Assembly (NCBI GenBank): GCA_047967505.1
Contig: CM106541.1
Strand: one strand, 5' to 3'
DNA: 64,000 nucleotides
From: Dipteris shenzhenensis
Taxonomy: Eukaryota > Polypodiophyta > Polypodiopsida > Gleicheniales
The position numbers were made by a program, and so were the translations under genes. This document shows positions 8,171 through 18,411 of the stretch, piece by piece; the stretch's first letter is position 1; every line of letters starts with the position of its first letter. The notes beneath the pieces are model-generated. The model made no database searches. It was not told where the DNA came from and worked only from the letters and a program-made list of their open reading frames with translations.

Positions 8171-10608
8171 AATCCCCCCTCAAAGATATGGCTGAAAGTA
8201 CCCTGAAAACATCTCAAGTGTACCCTGCAGTACCTAAAGTACCATGGTTGCACAAATTCATCCAGATGGATATGCAACCTATGGGAGTACATGAAAACAA
8301 TGTCATTGTGAATCACTTCACAAACCCCCTTGACATTGTGAGAATGTCTCTGATCCCCAAGCCATGTCGATGTCGTAAGAAAAGATCTATTGACAGGGCT
8401 TTGGTGAAGATATCCGCCACATTGTCCTCAGATGGACAATCAATCAGATCAATGAAGCCATCAGAAATACAATCCCGTACATAATGATAATGATTTTCAA
8501 TGTGTTTCATGCGAGCATGAAAGATAGGATTGTTGGCTATGGCAATGCAACTCTGCCTGTCACAGAAGATAGAGTTTGCTTCGCCATCCTGTGCATGATG
8601 CAAGTCATGCAAAAGCTTCATTAACCACATTAACTCCGTAGTGGCTGAATTTGCAGCTTTGTACTCTGCTTCACTGGAGGAAAGAGAGACTCGCTCTCGC
8701 TTCTTACCAAGCCAAGAGATACAGGCTGAACCCAATGAGAAGCAATAGCTAGTAGTGGACCGTCTGTCGTCAATGTCCCCTGACCAATCTGAGTCGGTGA
8801 AACCACTCAGCTTTAGATCACAATCTGAAGCATAATGCAAGCCAAGAAAGAGAGTGCCATGGACATATCTGAGAACCCTCTTTGTTGCATTCCAATGTGT
8901 GATCGTGAGACAATGCATGAACTGGCTCAAAAGCCCTGTGGCGTAGGCAATATCAGGCCGTGTGAAGCATAGATATATCAAATTGCTAACCAACTGCCTG
9001 TACAAAGTGCCATCAAACTTTTCAGCAATATCATGCTTACTCAGCTTGAGTCCCTTTTCCAATGGAGTACCACAAGCTTACAGATCTCCATTTTAAATTT
9101 CTGCAACAACCGCTTCCAATACTTTGTATGTGACATAGAGATCCCATCATGGGTCTGCCAAAACTCAATGCCAAGACAATAGTGCAATAGGCCCAAATCT
9201 GTCATGTCAAAGTTGTGACATAAAGCAGACTGCACTATTGTAATTTGCTGCAAATCACTGCCAGTGAGTATAATGTCATCCACATATAGTACCAACATGA
9301 TCAATTCTGATTTTTGCTGCAGAACATACAGATTTGGCTCTGTATGAGTGTTTACGAAGCCCTGGGACAGCAAAAACTGATGCATCTTTTGATACCACGC
9401 ACGAGGTGCTTGCTTCAGCCCATATAGAGCCTTCTTGAGCTTGCTTACCTTGTGCTCTTGTCCCTTCACCTCAAAACCTTGGGGCTGATGTACATAGACC
9501 TCCTCTTTAAGATCTCCATTAAGAAAAGCGGTCTTGACATCCATCTAGTACACTGACCAACCATAAAACGCAACAAGAGAGATGACAGAACGAATGGTGG
9601 TCATCTTGGTCACTGGAGCAAAAGTCTCCTCATAATCTATCCCCTCATCTTGTGCATACCCGTTGGCAACCAAACGGGCTTTGTATTTCTCAACTGTGCC
9701 ATTTGAATGGTATTTCACCTTATAAATCCATTTCGTGCCAACACATTTTTCCCAATGGGCGCATCAACCAAGTCCCATGTGGCATTCTTCTCAATGGATT
9801 TAATCTCAAATTCCATATGTGCCATGCCAGATTATGCTGAACATTCTTGAAGCTATGAGGCTCATTTTCAGCTTCCATCACTGAGGTCATCAAAGCAAAA
9901 TTGACCTTTTGCTGATTTTTCTGAGTGCTGGCCCTGGTTTTCCTCAAAGTAGGCGGATCCTTAGCATCTTGAATGGTCATCCTCAACATGTGGCAAGCCA
10001 TCTGAACTATGAGAAGTTGGAAGGGAAAGCATTAGGAGACTCCATCTCATCATCCTCAAACTGGATGATGTCCAAAGAGGTGTCATCGTATGGAGGCAAG
10101 TCTGCACTAGCGGGCTGCATGCACTCATTCTCAGCAAAGAGAACATCTCTGCTGATTATTACCTTCCTGGTAATGGGATTATAAAGCCTAAATCCCCTGC
10201 TTTCAGTGCTATATCCCATGAAAATGCATTTGACACTCTTGTCATCAAGCTTTGTCCGATGTGCATCTATAACCAAAGCATATGCCACTGAGCCAAAAAT
10301 TCTGAAATGACTAACCGTTGGCTTAAAGCCATACAAAGCCTCAAATGGAGTCACATTAACCAAAGCTTTGGTAGGGCATCTGTTCTGAATATGAGTGACT
10401 GTCACAACTGCTTCTCCCCAAAAAGCCTTTGAGACTCTCTTGAATTTCAGCATGCATCTCATCATTTCGATGAAAGTATGATTCTTGCTCTTAGGGAGTG
10501 GATTCTGTTGTGGTATGTAAGGGCATGTCAACTGATGTTTAATCGCATGTATGCTGCTTCAAAAATACCTGGAATGCATGTGACATGTACTCTCCCCCTC
10601 TATCTAGA
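8171..10608 (-). pseudogene. Copia-1 pol fragment: integrase C-half, reverse transcriptase, RNase H
   Basis: Minus-strand Ty1/Copia pol in several frames. Order from 10608 downward: integrase DRGGEYMS motif, PQQN and the integrase C-terminal region through FRIFGSVAYAL (10531-10007); reverse transcriptase start; [24 protein letters not shown] (in two parts) and catalytic LYVDD (9544-9041); RNase H with DSDWSGDIDDRRSTTSY, SSSEAEYKA and ending before the polypurine tract (9062-8313). A TAG stop just before MDVKTAF and frame changes near 10005, 9720 and 9060 make it inactive. Gag, protease and the 5' half of integrase are missing; the break falls inside integrase, where it joins LINE-A. Confidence 0.9.
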
Positions 10609-11306
10609 ACCACTAGAAAATGATCGAAAGTGGACACCCCAGCTGCAATGTAAATAGTACCACTTCTGTCAAGAGCCCAATCATCCACATAAAATCTGCC
10701 AATCCATGCATGTATAGGCATTTGGAATCTCCTGTTCGACCGAGAAAACAAGAGAGCATGTGGCTGAGTGTGAAAAGCATCATCATGCCAAGCATCCCTA
10801 CCGGTGTACTGAAAAGGAAAGGCATCCCATGGTGCTCTCTCTAGGGAGTGAAGGCCACCTTTCCTACCACCCCTTTTGTATGAGGGCATTTAAACCATGT
10901 TGAAATCGCCCCCTATAATCCAAGCATCTGCAATATGTGACCAAGAAAGCAGTTCCTTCTAAAAAAGAACACGATCCCCTCTAGAATTGGGTGCACAAAG
11001 GTTTAAGAGACCAACCTTATGCCCATCAATCAAAAGTATAATCCATTGAGCTCTGGAAGGGACTATGATCTTGTGTAAGAAGGAACAAAAGTGCAAGTAC
11101 CTCCCCTGGTGCCCAAGGCAGGTGTGGCCTAAAAGAAGCTTACCCGACTTGGAGCAATACGTTGCATCTAATTTGTGTTCCTGAATTATCAGAATGTCCA
11201 TGGGACCCCCAGTAACACCTGGATGAAGTTGGTTACGAATCAGCTTCCTATGGCGGCGGTGAGATACACCCCCGAGGCCTTGAACGTTACAACTGGCAAT
11301 CCTCAT
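10609..11306 (-). pseudogene. LINE-A ORF2, endonuclease domain only
   Basis: APE-type endonuclease: MRIASCNVQGLGG with the catalytic Asn, IIQEHKLDA with the Glu, then GDFN-type region and FYVDDWALDRSG, and STFDHF in place of the usual SDHF. A frame change separates 11306-10959 from 10889-10609. No reverse transcriptase remains. Confidence 0.75.
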
Positions 11307-12749
11307 CTGCAAGAGGAGGAGGCCCGGATGAAAGATCCTACCTGACTTGGTAGCGGAGAAAGCCCTCTGTTGCGAAAAATTCCTCCTATCAAGAGGAGGG
11401 AAGTCAACTGGGGAAATCACACTAGCCCCTGCTGAGGGGGAAACTCTATCGTAGACGATATGCTCCCGAAGCATGGAGGATACAAACTCCTCCTATGCTT
11501 CAAACTCAGCCAAGTCTGCCAGAACTGAAAATGAATTCTTGCGAAGTACCTCTAGTGCAGGAGTGCGAAGGAGCCCTACGGAAGGAGTGGTGGAACCAAT
11601 AACCCCCTTACCTCTGTCAGGTGTAGGCAGACATGGCAACATCTGCCTGACCCCTCAGCCACAATTTTGTCACCCTCCTCAAGTAAAGCACGGGCCTCTG
11701 CAGAAAGGTTCTCCCTAGATGAGTGCTCCTGCATTTGAACAAGGTCATTAGTAGTCTCATCTGCACATGGAGCCAGGACAGGGATGTCTCCTACCTGAAG
11801 AGATGGGTCTGTGGCCCCGTCAGTGGTAGCCTAAATTGATGGCTCACCAACTCTAATAGGCACCCAATGGGCAACGACCGAAGCAGGACGTGTTGTCTGT
11901 CCTGTCCGCGCTATAGAAGTACCAGGACGAGAGGCCGATGGTCCTGGCTGTGAAGTCGAAGGTCTAGCAGCGCATGAGGTGGTAGGAACTGGTCGTGAAG
12001 AAGGTCCAGGTCGGGTGATACTATGAGATGCACCCGTGGATCTTTTTGGTCTTTTCTTTTTCCTTGGGAAATCTCTGGCAAAGTGTCCAAGGGTCCTGCA
12101 AATCCTACACTGATCTTGTCTCTCTGCAATCTCGACTCTCTATCTGAAGAAGGAGCCATCTGGACGCTGAAGCATAATGTGGTCATCCAAGATGTTAGGG
12201 TTAGAGACAATGACCCTAACACGTGGTACCCCATCGGACCTGACTACCTCTGCTGCTGAAGTAGGCATCTTAGGGAGAGGGGGGATCTCAGTAACCACTC
12301 CACAGGCGGCTCCAATGGAATGTAGCAGTCAATGGTACACCTGAGGAAGGCCTAGAATTCTATTGAAGAGTGACGTTGTCCAACTATCTTCCTCGACAAG
12401 ATCAAACCCCAAAGAAAAAGGGGTCAAAAAAATCCTCCAAGAGCCCAGTGCTAACGGGCTAGCCTGCAGCACTGTACGAACTACCTCCGAGGAGTCAAAA
12501 ACAATCTGGAAGGAAAATGACCAAGCAGACGAACATCTGTAAGGTGCCTTGGAGTTCTCCAGGTAGAGTGGCGAGCATCCAGTCCCTGGCCTGTAACCTG
12601 GAAGGGTGGGACCCATGGATGCAAGCAAAGAGCGATGTCAAGCTCTCTTGCTCAGTATCTTTTTTGAGCTGCTGCAACTCATCTTTTGAGAAAACAACTA
12701 TTTTCGCGGCCAGTGGGAGTGGACGGAGATTGGCTGAAGGCAGAGCCAT
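11304..12749 (-). pseudogene. LINE-A ORF1 (RNA-binding, zinc knuckle), broken
   Basis: Starts MALPSANLRPLPLAAKIVVF at 12749, corresponding to the LINE-b ORF1 start. It includes KDELQQLKKD, the GLPQVYH region and a CX2CX4HX4C knuckle near 12100, with several frame changes and a stop before the knuckle region. Its end is fused in frame to ORF2 through an indel (FHPGLLLLQMRIASCNVQG), so the ATGA stop/start overlap seen in its relatives is lost here. Confidence 0.7.
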
Positions 12750-12815
12750 TGCCAATCGAGGTGGGTGAGGCCGACTCGAACACGATAAGGTTCCTTCCGC
12801 AATAAGCTTCCCGGG

Positions 12816-12839
12816 AGAGAAAGAAAGAAAGAAAGAAAG
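12816..12839 (-). repeat. (TTTC)n tail of LINE-B
   Basis: Six GAAA units on the plus strand at the LINE-B 3' boundary, where LINE-A 5' UTR sequence resumes (GCTTCCCGGGAG). This is a microsatellite tail in place of poly(A). Confidence 0.7.
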
Positions 12840-13109
12840 TGTATTATTGTCCACTAGAGGCCAAAATGGGCCCATGGGACATCAAGAACTCTGCATACAA
12901 GATAGCACAAAATCAACGTGCCCCAAAGAAGAGGAGGCATCGTCGAATATCATCTAAGTGCTACGCAATATAATGCAAGTGAAAGTGAAAGTACATAATG
13001 TCAAATCTGAGCCTAAATACAGAGTAAACTAGATGCAAGGAAACTGCCCCCGGGTGCAAAATGGGGGGGATGAGCACAATATGCCAATGCAAAGATACAA
13101 GTCCAGGTG

Positions 13110-16100
13110 TCACGGAGTCTGAGAACCAAAATAATACTGGAAATCCTGTCCATAAACTCTGCCTCCTGCTATGAGAGTACAAATCTGGGCAAAGGTGAGG
13201 TGAGCGGCTGGTGGGGCGAGATCTCCATGAGTAAGTCTCCTCCGAAATGCTGCCATCATCCTGGATCGTCTGGAGATGAAGCGGCGAGTACGTCCCCTAT
13301 GTAACAAGATCCTGCGGCGTCTACAAACCATCTCATATGTACATCCACATGGTGGAGGCATGTGTCCTGTGTGGGCTCTGCCGTCCTCGTGCTCCTCCTG
13401 GTCTCTGTCCTCTGGTATGGCGTGTGCCTGAGCTCTATGAGGCTGGGCTCTATCACGCTCCGGTCTGTGCTCTCTGAGGTAGTCTCGCCGAAGCATAGTG
13501 GCCTCCCTGACATAAAGGGCTAGGCAATGCTGATCCTCGTAGTCCATCACTCGTGAGAGAGGTCCAAAGCCATCCGTGAAGAGACAGTGGAATCTACCTC
13601 TGATCTCATAATATAGCGGGCATCTGCAAATGAAGTGCTCCTCTGACTCCACCTCTCCCATGGTGCAACAAGGGCAGATCCTGGTCTCTCGACCTGGTCG
13701 CCGTCCATGCTCCATGCGTCGCATCCTACCAGCCTCTATCTCGAGCTGATGCGAAGAGACTCTAAGCTGGCCGAGGGCAATCCTCAGTGAGTGGGACATG
13801 TGGGTACCTGTATAGCCTGGTGGGATGACAAATCCATCCTCTGAGATCCGAAGGAAGTGGTCACGATATGTGGCCATCTTCACCGGAAGCTGCGTGGGAT
13901 AAATCCAAGTGCGATACGTATGAAGCTGCAGCAAGTCTGCTCTCGTGACCTGGCTAAGCTCGTGGCGAGTCAACTCGAGATGAGGGGCATCTATGCTGTA
14001 TCGGAACGGAGGCAGTCTATCCATGTCTAGTCCAAGGGATGTGAGCCACCTAGTGAGTCTGAAGTACCAGCAGTATCGGGTTCCTGATCGTGCCAACTCC
14101 ATAGAAGATGCAAGTGCTAACCATGGCAACCGAGCTCTGCCTGCTGCTGAGTCTCCAAACTCCCTGACCCTGTGCAGATACATGACCGACTGAAACGCTG
14201 CATCCAATGCAAGGGAAGTAGCTCCAAACTCTGCTAGCATGATCTCGTGCGGAACTGTAGCCTTGGCCCTAATGAGCCGAGAGAACATGATGATCTGTAA
14301 CCTCTCTACTCGTCTCCAATCTGCAGCGCCGAGGTCTCCTGCCCAGAAAGGAGCTGCATACATCGCAGCTGGTCTCACCACTGTATCAAAAAGCAAGGAT
14401 TTCGTATCGGGATGCTGAAAGTGGGACTGAAAACACTGACGCTCAAGATGAGCCAACGAAGCATACCCTTTACTAATCCTATCTCGTGCTGCATATGTCA
14501 TGGTGAAGACCGGTCCCCTGAAAACTGCCCCCAAATAAGTGTACTCTCTAACAAGCTCAATGGGCTGTCCGTCATAAGTGAAGCAAAACTCATCCGTGCT
14601 GTAAATACGATCAGAGGTGTTGAAAACCATAACCTTGGTCTTGCCAAGGTTTACGGTCAACCCCCTGTCCTGGCAAAACCTGTGGAGTGCCTCAATATGT
14701 GCCTGGAGGCCCTGAGCAGTAGAGGAAATGAGAACCACATCGTCCGCATACAGGAGGATAGGAATGGAGGATCCTGAGAGAGTAGAGCCCACACCGCCTG
14801 TCATCTGTACAAACATCTCTAGCTCATCAATATATAATCCAAAGAGAGTAGGAGAGAGCGGGCAGCCCTGCTTCACCCCAATCGTGCTGCATACCTCCTC
14901 TGAGAGCCCCTCACGTGTCCGAGCCCGACCAGTGACCCTCTCATACAAAGCCATGATAGCCCACTGTATCTCTCCACTAAAGCCCATCTGGCGAATCCTC
15001 TGAAACAATCTGAATCGCGGAACTGTGTCAAATGCCTTCCTGAAGTCCACGAAGCAACAATAAAGCCGTTGCCTTCGTGACTTCGCCTCCTCCACCAGTG
15101 CCCTAAGTGTGAGGATGTGGTCAAGTGTCGAATGATCCCTACGAAATCCAGCCTGCCCTCTGGCTCTGAGTCCTGTCGTCTCGGCATGGTCATTTATACG
15201 GCTTTCCAAAACTGATGCAAAGATCTTGGCCATAACGTGGCCGATCATGATGGTCCTGTAATTCGACGGCTCCATAGGGTCCCCCGACTTGTGGATAGGT
15301 ACTATGGTATTGCCTAACCAGGACTGTGGTAGGCCTGTACAAACAGACTCATTGAAGAGACGGGAAAGAACAAAATCTAAGGCATCAATCCCATGGATTA
15401 CATACTCCGCTTGCAATCCATCATGATCCTTAGCTCTCCCGTTCTTCAATCGGTGGACTGCTGCACGGACACTCTCTGGTGTGAAAAGAATAGATGAAGC
15501 TGGCCTAGGGGAATGGGATAAATCGATGGCTGGCTGATCTGGAACATCGTATAGAGCTGAAGTATATGCAGACCAGACACGTGGATCTGTAAGGGGGCTC
15601 TGAGACTTCGAGCGTAGGAATTTTCTCCAGAATTCCTTGGAGTCACAGCTGAAAAGCAAGCTTCTCAGCTCCTCCTCATTCTGGGCTAGAAATTGGCGTT
15701 TCTTGCGCCTAACCAACCACTTGTAGTCTCTCTTGGTTTCGGTAAGGAGGGGAGACTTCTCCTTGGTCTCAAGGTGAAGTTTCCTGCGGAGTTCCTTACA
15801 CTCCTCGTCATACCAACCGTTGCAAGGAACAAGACCAACCGGTGGGGGACTAGACGAATGACACGTGGCAGGGAAGGACATGTGGGCGGCAGAAACGAGT
15901 GAAGAATGTACAAGTTCCCACCGGTCTTGCGTGGATGGTAGAGCATCTAATAGATGAGGACGGAGTAGGCGGCTGAGGTTCTGGCTATATACATCATCGA
16001 ACTGGTGGTCGAAATGAACCTCATAATAGGATTGGCGGTCGTGATGACGAGGGGGGGGTGGGTCATGGGAGATATGAGTCAAAGTAAAGTGGATGAGTGC

Positions 16101-16931
16101 ATGGTCGGTAGAGGAGGGCATGAAGGGGCTAACAGTAAGGCTATGGATGGAAGGGACTAGAGTCGGGGGACCTATGATGTAGTCGATCACGCTAGTGCCA
16201 CGCCCAGAAGCAGAAGAGAATGTAGGCATGGAAGACTGTGGCCACCTGGACAAGCCGTTATAAATGACCATACTGTGCGAGGTGAGGAGCTCCAGTAACT
16301 GACGTCCCTGATCTGTGGGCTGTACTGTGCAGTCTGATGAAGTCCGACAGAGGCTATCATTGTGAGATGCCGGAAGTATGACCGGATCCTCCATGAAGTC
16401 ATAAGTGAGGGCCTGTCTGTTTGAGGTCCTCGCGTTGAAGTCTCCTAAGAGGATGACTTCTCCGCGATGTGAAAAATCTGCAATGTCCGCTGAGAGATCC
16501 TCAAATATGGACTGGCCTGGTCCAGTGGAAGAATAAAACGACTGCGCCGGGGGGAAGTAGCAAACTGCAATAAAGAGATCTCGCTGAGGGGCTCTGCGGT
16601 GGATGCGTACCCACAAGAATCGGGCATGTGAATCCGCTCTCTCCACTGTGATGATCCGATCGAGATGCTCTCTGTACAAAATGGCCACTCCTCCAGATCC
16701 TCTCACTCCAAATGTTCGAGTGTGCTGTCTGAAGGCAGATCTCCATGTATATCCTGTCACTCGTGGCAAAGGTCTCTCTGGACTCTCGTGTGTCTCTGTG
16801 AAAAAGATGATATCTCTCCCAAAGAAAGCCCCCCGTAGATTGCCTGGCTGTGCTGTAAAAGAACCATTGCAGTTCCATACAGCGATGCGTAGACTATCTG
16901 ACAGGTGGTGTGTCCCATGAGCCCTGTCCCG
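13110..16931 (-). CDS. LINE-B ORF2: endonuclease and reverse transcriptase, intact, no AUG
   Basis: 1273 codons without a stop, in the same frame as ORF1 and starting directly after its TGA. There is no ATG in the first 54 codons, which already contain endonuclease residues (IAVWNCNG, FFTETHE). APE endonuclease continues with GGVAILYRE, LLGDFNAR and STDHALIHF. Reverse transcriptase: GNTIVPIHKSGDP, RGQAGFRRDHSTLDHI, CCFVDFRKAFDTV, VKQGCPLSPTLFGLYIDEL and the canonical LLYADD. The C-terminus has a CX2C...H...C cluster (CPCCTMGEVESEEHFICRC). It ends SQTP-TGA at 13110. The reverse transcriptase differs clearly from the plant L1 elements in this window; the clade is not assigned. By far the best-preserved mobile gene here. 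Confidence 0.9.
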   Translation of the reverse strand, partial: RDRAHGTHHLSDSLRIAVWNCNGSFTAQPGNLRGAFFGRDIIFFTETHESPERPLPRVTGYTWRSAFRQHTRTFGVRGSGGVAILYREHLDRIITVERADSHARFLWVRIHRRAPQRDLFIAVCYFPPAQSFYSSTGPGQSIFEDLSADIADFSHRGEVILLGDFNARTSNRQALTYDFMEDPVILPASHNDSLCRTSSDCTVQPTDQGRQLLELLTSHSMVIYNGLSRWPQSSMPTFSSASGRGTSVIDYIIGPPTLVPSIHSLTVSPFMPSSTDHALIHFTLTHISHDPPPPRHHDRQSYYEVHFDHQFDDVYSQNLSRLLRPHLLDALPSTQDRWELVHSSLVSAAHMSFPATCHSSSPPPVGLVPCNGWYDEECKELRRKLHLETKEKSPLLTETKRDYKWLVRRKKRQFLAQNEEELRSLLFSCDSKEFWRKFLRSKSQSPLTDPRVWSAYTSALYDVPDQPAIDLSHSPRPASSILFTPESVRAAVHRLKNGRAKDHDGLQAEYVIHGIDALDFVLSRLFNESVCTGLPQSWLGNTIVPIHKSGDPMEPSNYRTIMIGHVMAKIFASVLESRINDHAETTGLRARGQAGFRRDHSTLDHILTLRALVEEAKSRRQRLYCCFVDFRKAFDTVPRFRLFQRIRQMGFSGEIQWAIMALYERVTGRARTREGLSEEVCSTIGVKQGCPLSPTLFGLYIDELEMFVQMTGGVGSTLSGSSIPILLYADDVVLISSTAQGLQAHIEALHRFCQDRGLTVNLGKTKVMVFNTSDRIYSTDEFCFTYDGQPIELVREYTYLGAVFRGPVFTMTYAARDRISKGYASLAHLERQCFQSHFQHPDTKSLLFDTVVRPAAMYAAPFWAGDLGAADWRRVERLQIIMFSRLIRAKATVPHEIMLAEFGATSLALDAAFQSVMYLHRVREFGDSAAGRARLPWLALASSMELARSGTRYCWYFRLTRWLTSLGLDMDRLPPFRYSIDAPHLELTRHELSQVTRADLLQLHTYRTWIYPTQLPVKMATYRDHFLRISEDGFVIPPGYTGTHMSHSLRIALGQLRVSSHQLEIEAGRMRRMEHGRRPGRETRICPCCTMGEVESEEHFICRCPLYYEIRGRFHCLFTDGFGPLSRVMDYEDQHCLALYVREATMLRRDYLREHRPERDRAQPHRAQAHAIPEDRDQEEHEDGRAHTGHMPPPCGCTYEMVCRRRRILLHRGRTRRFISRRSRMMAAFRRRLTHGDLAPPAAHLTFAQICTLIAGGRVYGQDFQYYFGSQTP

Positions 16932-16934
16932 TCA
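16894..16934 (-). promoter_or_regulatory. Candidate stop-codon readthrough signal (UGA-CGG plus stem-loop)
   Basis: On the coding strand: GCC-TGA-CGG-GACAGG, a 17-nt loop, then CCTGTC. GACAGG and CCTGTC are perfect complements, so a 6-bp stem can form three bases after the stop. UGA followed by CGG is the known type II readthrough context. It would give an ORF1-ORF2 fusion. Confidence 0.6.
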
Positions 16935-17976
16935 GGCGGTCGGAGCAGGAGGTGGAGGTGGGGCCATATCTGCTGGTCTGTCATCCCTAGGCACTGTGGG
17001 AGCACGCCTCAAGGTGCCTGTGATGAGTCGGCCATCCCTGATCACTGCCCACTTGCCCTGAGCTCGGGCTACGTCTCTCTGAGGCATGAGCGCCTTGCGC
17101 TCCTCAACCTGTATCTGAGTCAGATCCTCGTCCATGGAAATCTGTGGGTGGTCTCTGAGTGTCCCTCTCCTCCTGAGGGCAGCTAGACGTGCCTGGGCAT
17201 CTCTGAATCTGATAATGAGGGGCTGCTCTCTAGTACGATCTCTCCCGACTCTATATGCTCCTACTATGCCATGATCCTGTACTCCCAATGTCTGAGAGAC
17301 AAAGGTCACAGCCTGTGTCATCGTGGACTTTGTCTCCGAGGGCAAGATACCATGAATGCGAATGTTGAGGGCCTTTGTGGCCCTCTGCTGTGACTCGGCC
17401 AATGTAGCTGATACAGTCGATCTCTGAGGCTGTGATGGCTGACGGCGGACGACATCCACCCACTCTGTGGCTCTCTGGACCTCTGTCTGTCAAACGCTCC
17501 TCAACCGCTGCTACTGCTGTAGTGGGAGATGTGTCTATGTGCTGAACGCGAGTCTTGATCTGTTGCACTCGCTCTGTGTGTCCATGAATCTCTCCAGCAA
17601 GAGTCCTATGAGTCGCCTGTAAGACCTGAAGATCTGTTCTAATAGACAAGATCTCCCGGTCCTGCTGTGTCACTCGATCAGTAAGAGATGCAACCTGAGC
17701 TGTAAGTAGAGCAATGGTCTCGTCCTTCCTGTGAAGCATCTGAAGGGCATCTCGGAGGTGGGTCTGAAAGTGCTGAAGCTCTGGTAGGATGTGCTGAAGG
17801 AGGAGGAAGGTGAGCTGAGGAGGATGAGGAGGAGGGGGGGGAGGATGAGGAAGAGGAGGAGGAGGAGGGAGAAGGCGGAGAAGGGGTAGGAAGAGAGGAG
17901 GGAAGGGCTGAGGCAAGGGTAGAAGGGGCGGGGGGGGGAGGTAGAGGAGGCAGGGGAAGGGCTGAGGCACAAACAA
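16932..17976 (-). pseudogene. LINE-B ORF1: coiled coil plus L1-ORF1p-like C-terminal domain, one frameshift
   Basis: The first part is in frame 17976-17251, the second in 17459-16932; they join at about 17480, where one extra base (ACAGACAGAG) shifts the frame. N-terminal prolines come from the C/T-rich leader; the first in-frame ATG is at 17739. Then comes a long heptad coiled coil (ETIALLTAQVASLTDRVTQQ), then a domain resembling the L1 ORF1p fold (Transposase_22): KALNIRIHGI, LGVQDHGIVGAYRVGRD, LIIRFRDAQARLAALRR, and DLTQIQVEERKAL. There is no zinc knuckle, unlike ORF1 of the other LINEs. It ends ...PPAPTA-TGA at 16932. Expected role: RNA chaperone of the retrotransposition particle. Confidence 0.75.
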
Positions 17977-18100
17977 GGTTAAACAGTTTGAAGGGAGTGA
18001 GCTGGGAAGCTAGACGAGAGACAAGATAGAATGCCGGGGTAAGGTAGAGAGGCTGAGGACTAGACCAATTGAGAAAGATGTGAACTGCAAGGGATTGAGG

Positions 18101-18411
18101 TGAGCGAGGAGATGCAGGGTGGGATGCAGGGCTGTAGCATGGAGGAGGAGGTTAGGGGTAGGAGGGGCAAGCTTGCTGTGGAATAGTCATGAAAAAGAGC
18201 CTTCTGGCAGTTCATTATTGGTGGTATCAAGCTGCAGATGATAAAGCACTCCCTGAAGATATACAAAGAAAATTTAACAACTCCTAATCCATAAAGGCTC
18301 ACACATGGAAACTCTCCAAAGAAACAACTGTACAAATCAAAATTGTTGTGTCATATCTAGTAGAACCCCATTGATGCATAGAAATGGTGTGGTGGTCAAA
18401 AGTAAAACTAC
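18101..18411 (-). other. Downstream intron/flank of DUF639, no exon recognised
   Basis: Starts with a plausible donor (CAG-GTAGTTTTAC) after the exon at 18412. Beyond that I see no DUF639 C-terminal exon before the C/T-rich start of LINE-B. Confidence 0.4.

Larger units (their letters stand above)
10609..12815 (-). mobile_element. LINE-A, 3'-truncated by a Copia junction
   Basis: L1-like LINE of the same family as LINE-a, -b, -c and -e. Contains about 60 bp of 5' UTR, ORF1 with a zinc-knuckle region, and the endonuclease part of ORF2, ending in VSTFDHFLVV where Copia-1 integrase begins. LINE-B has inserted in its 5' UTR at about 12816. Confidence 0.78.
12816..18100 (-). mobile_element. LINE-B: near-intact non-L1-like LINE with UGA-separated ORFs
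   Basis: Two-ORF LINE, unlike the other LINEs here. The 3' UTR ends in a (TTTC)n tail (GAAA repeats at 12816-12839 on +) instead of poly(A). ORF2 (16931-13110) is intact and ORF1 (about 17976-16932) has one frameshift. The two share one frame with a single TGA between them. The 5' side is a C/T-rich tract on the coding strand (about 17810-17960) and fades out near 18000-18170; the exact 5' end is not defined. The coding regions are more GC-rich than the host introns. Confidence 0.82.

Noticed and set aside
18060-18335. Last exon of DUF639
   Set aside because: The frame there has no family-like residues and overlaps the start of the LINE-B leader.
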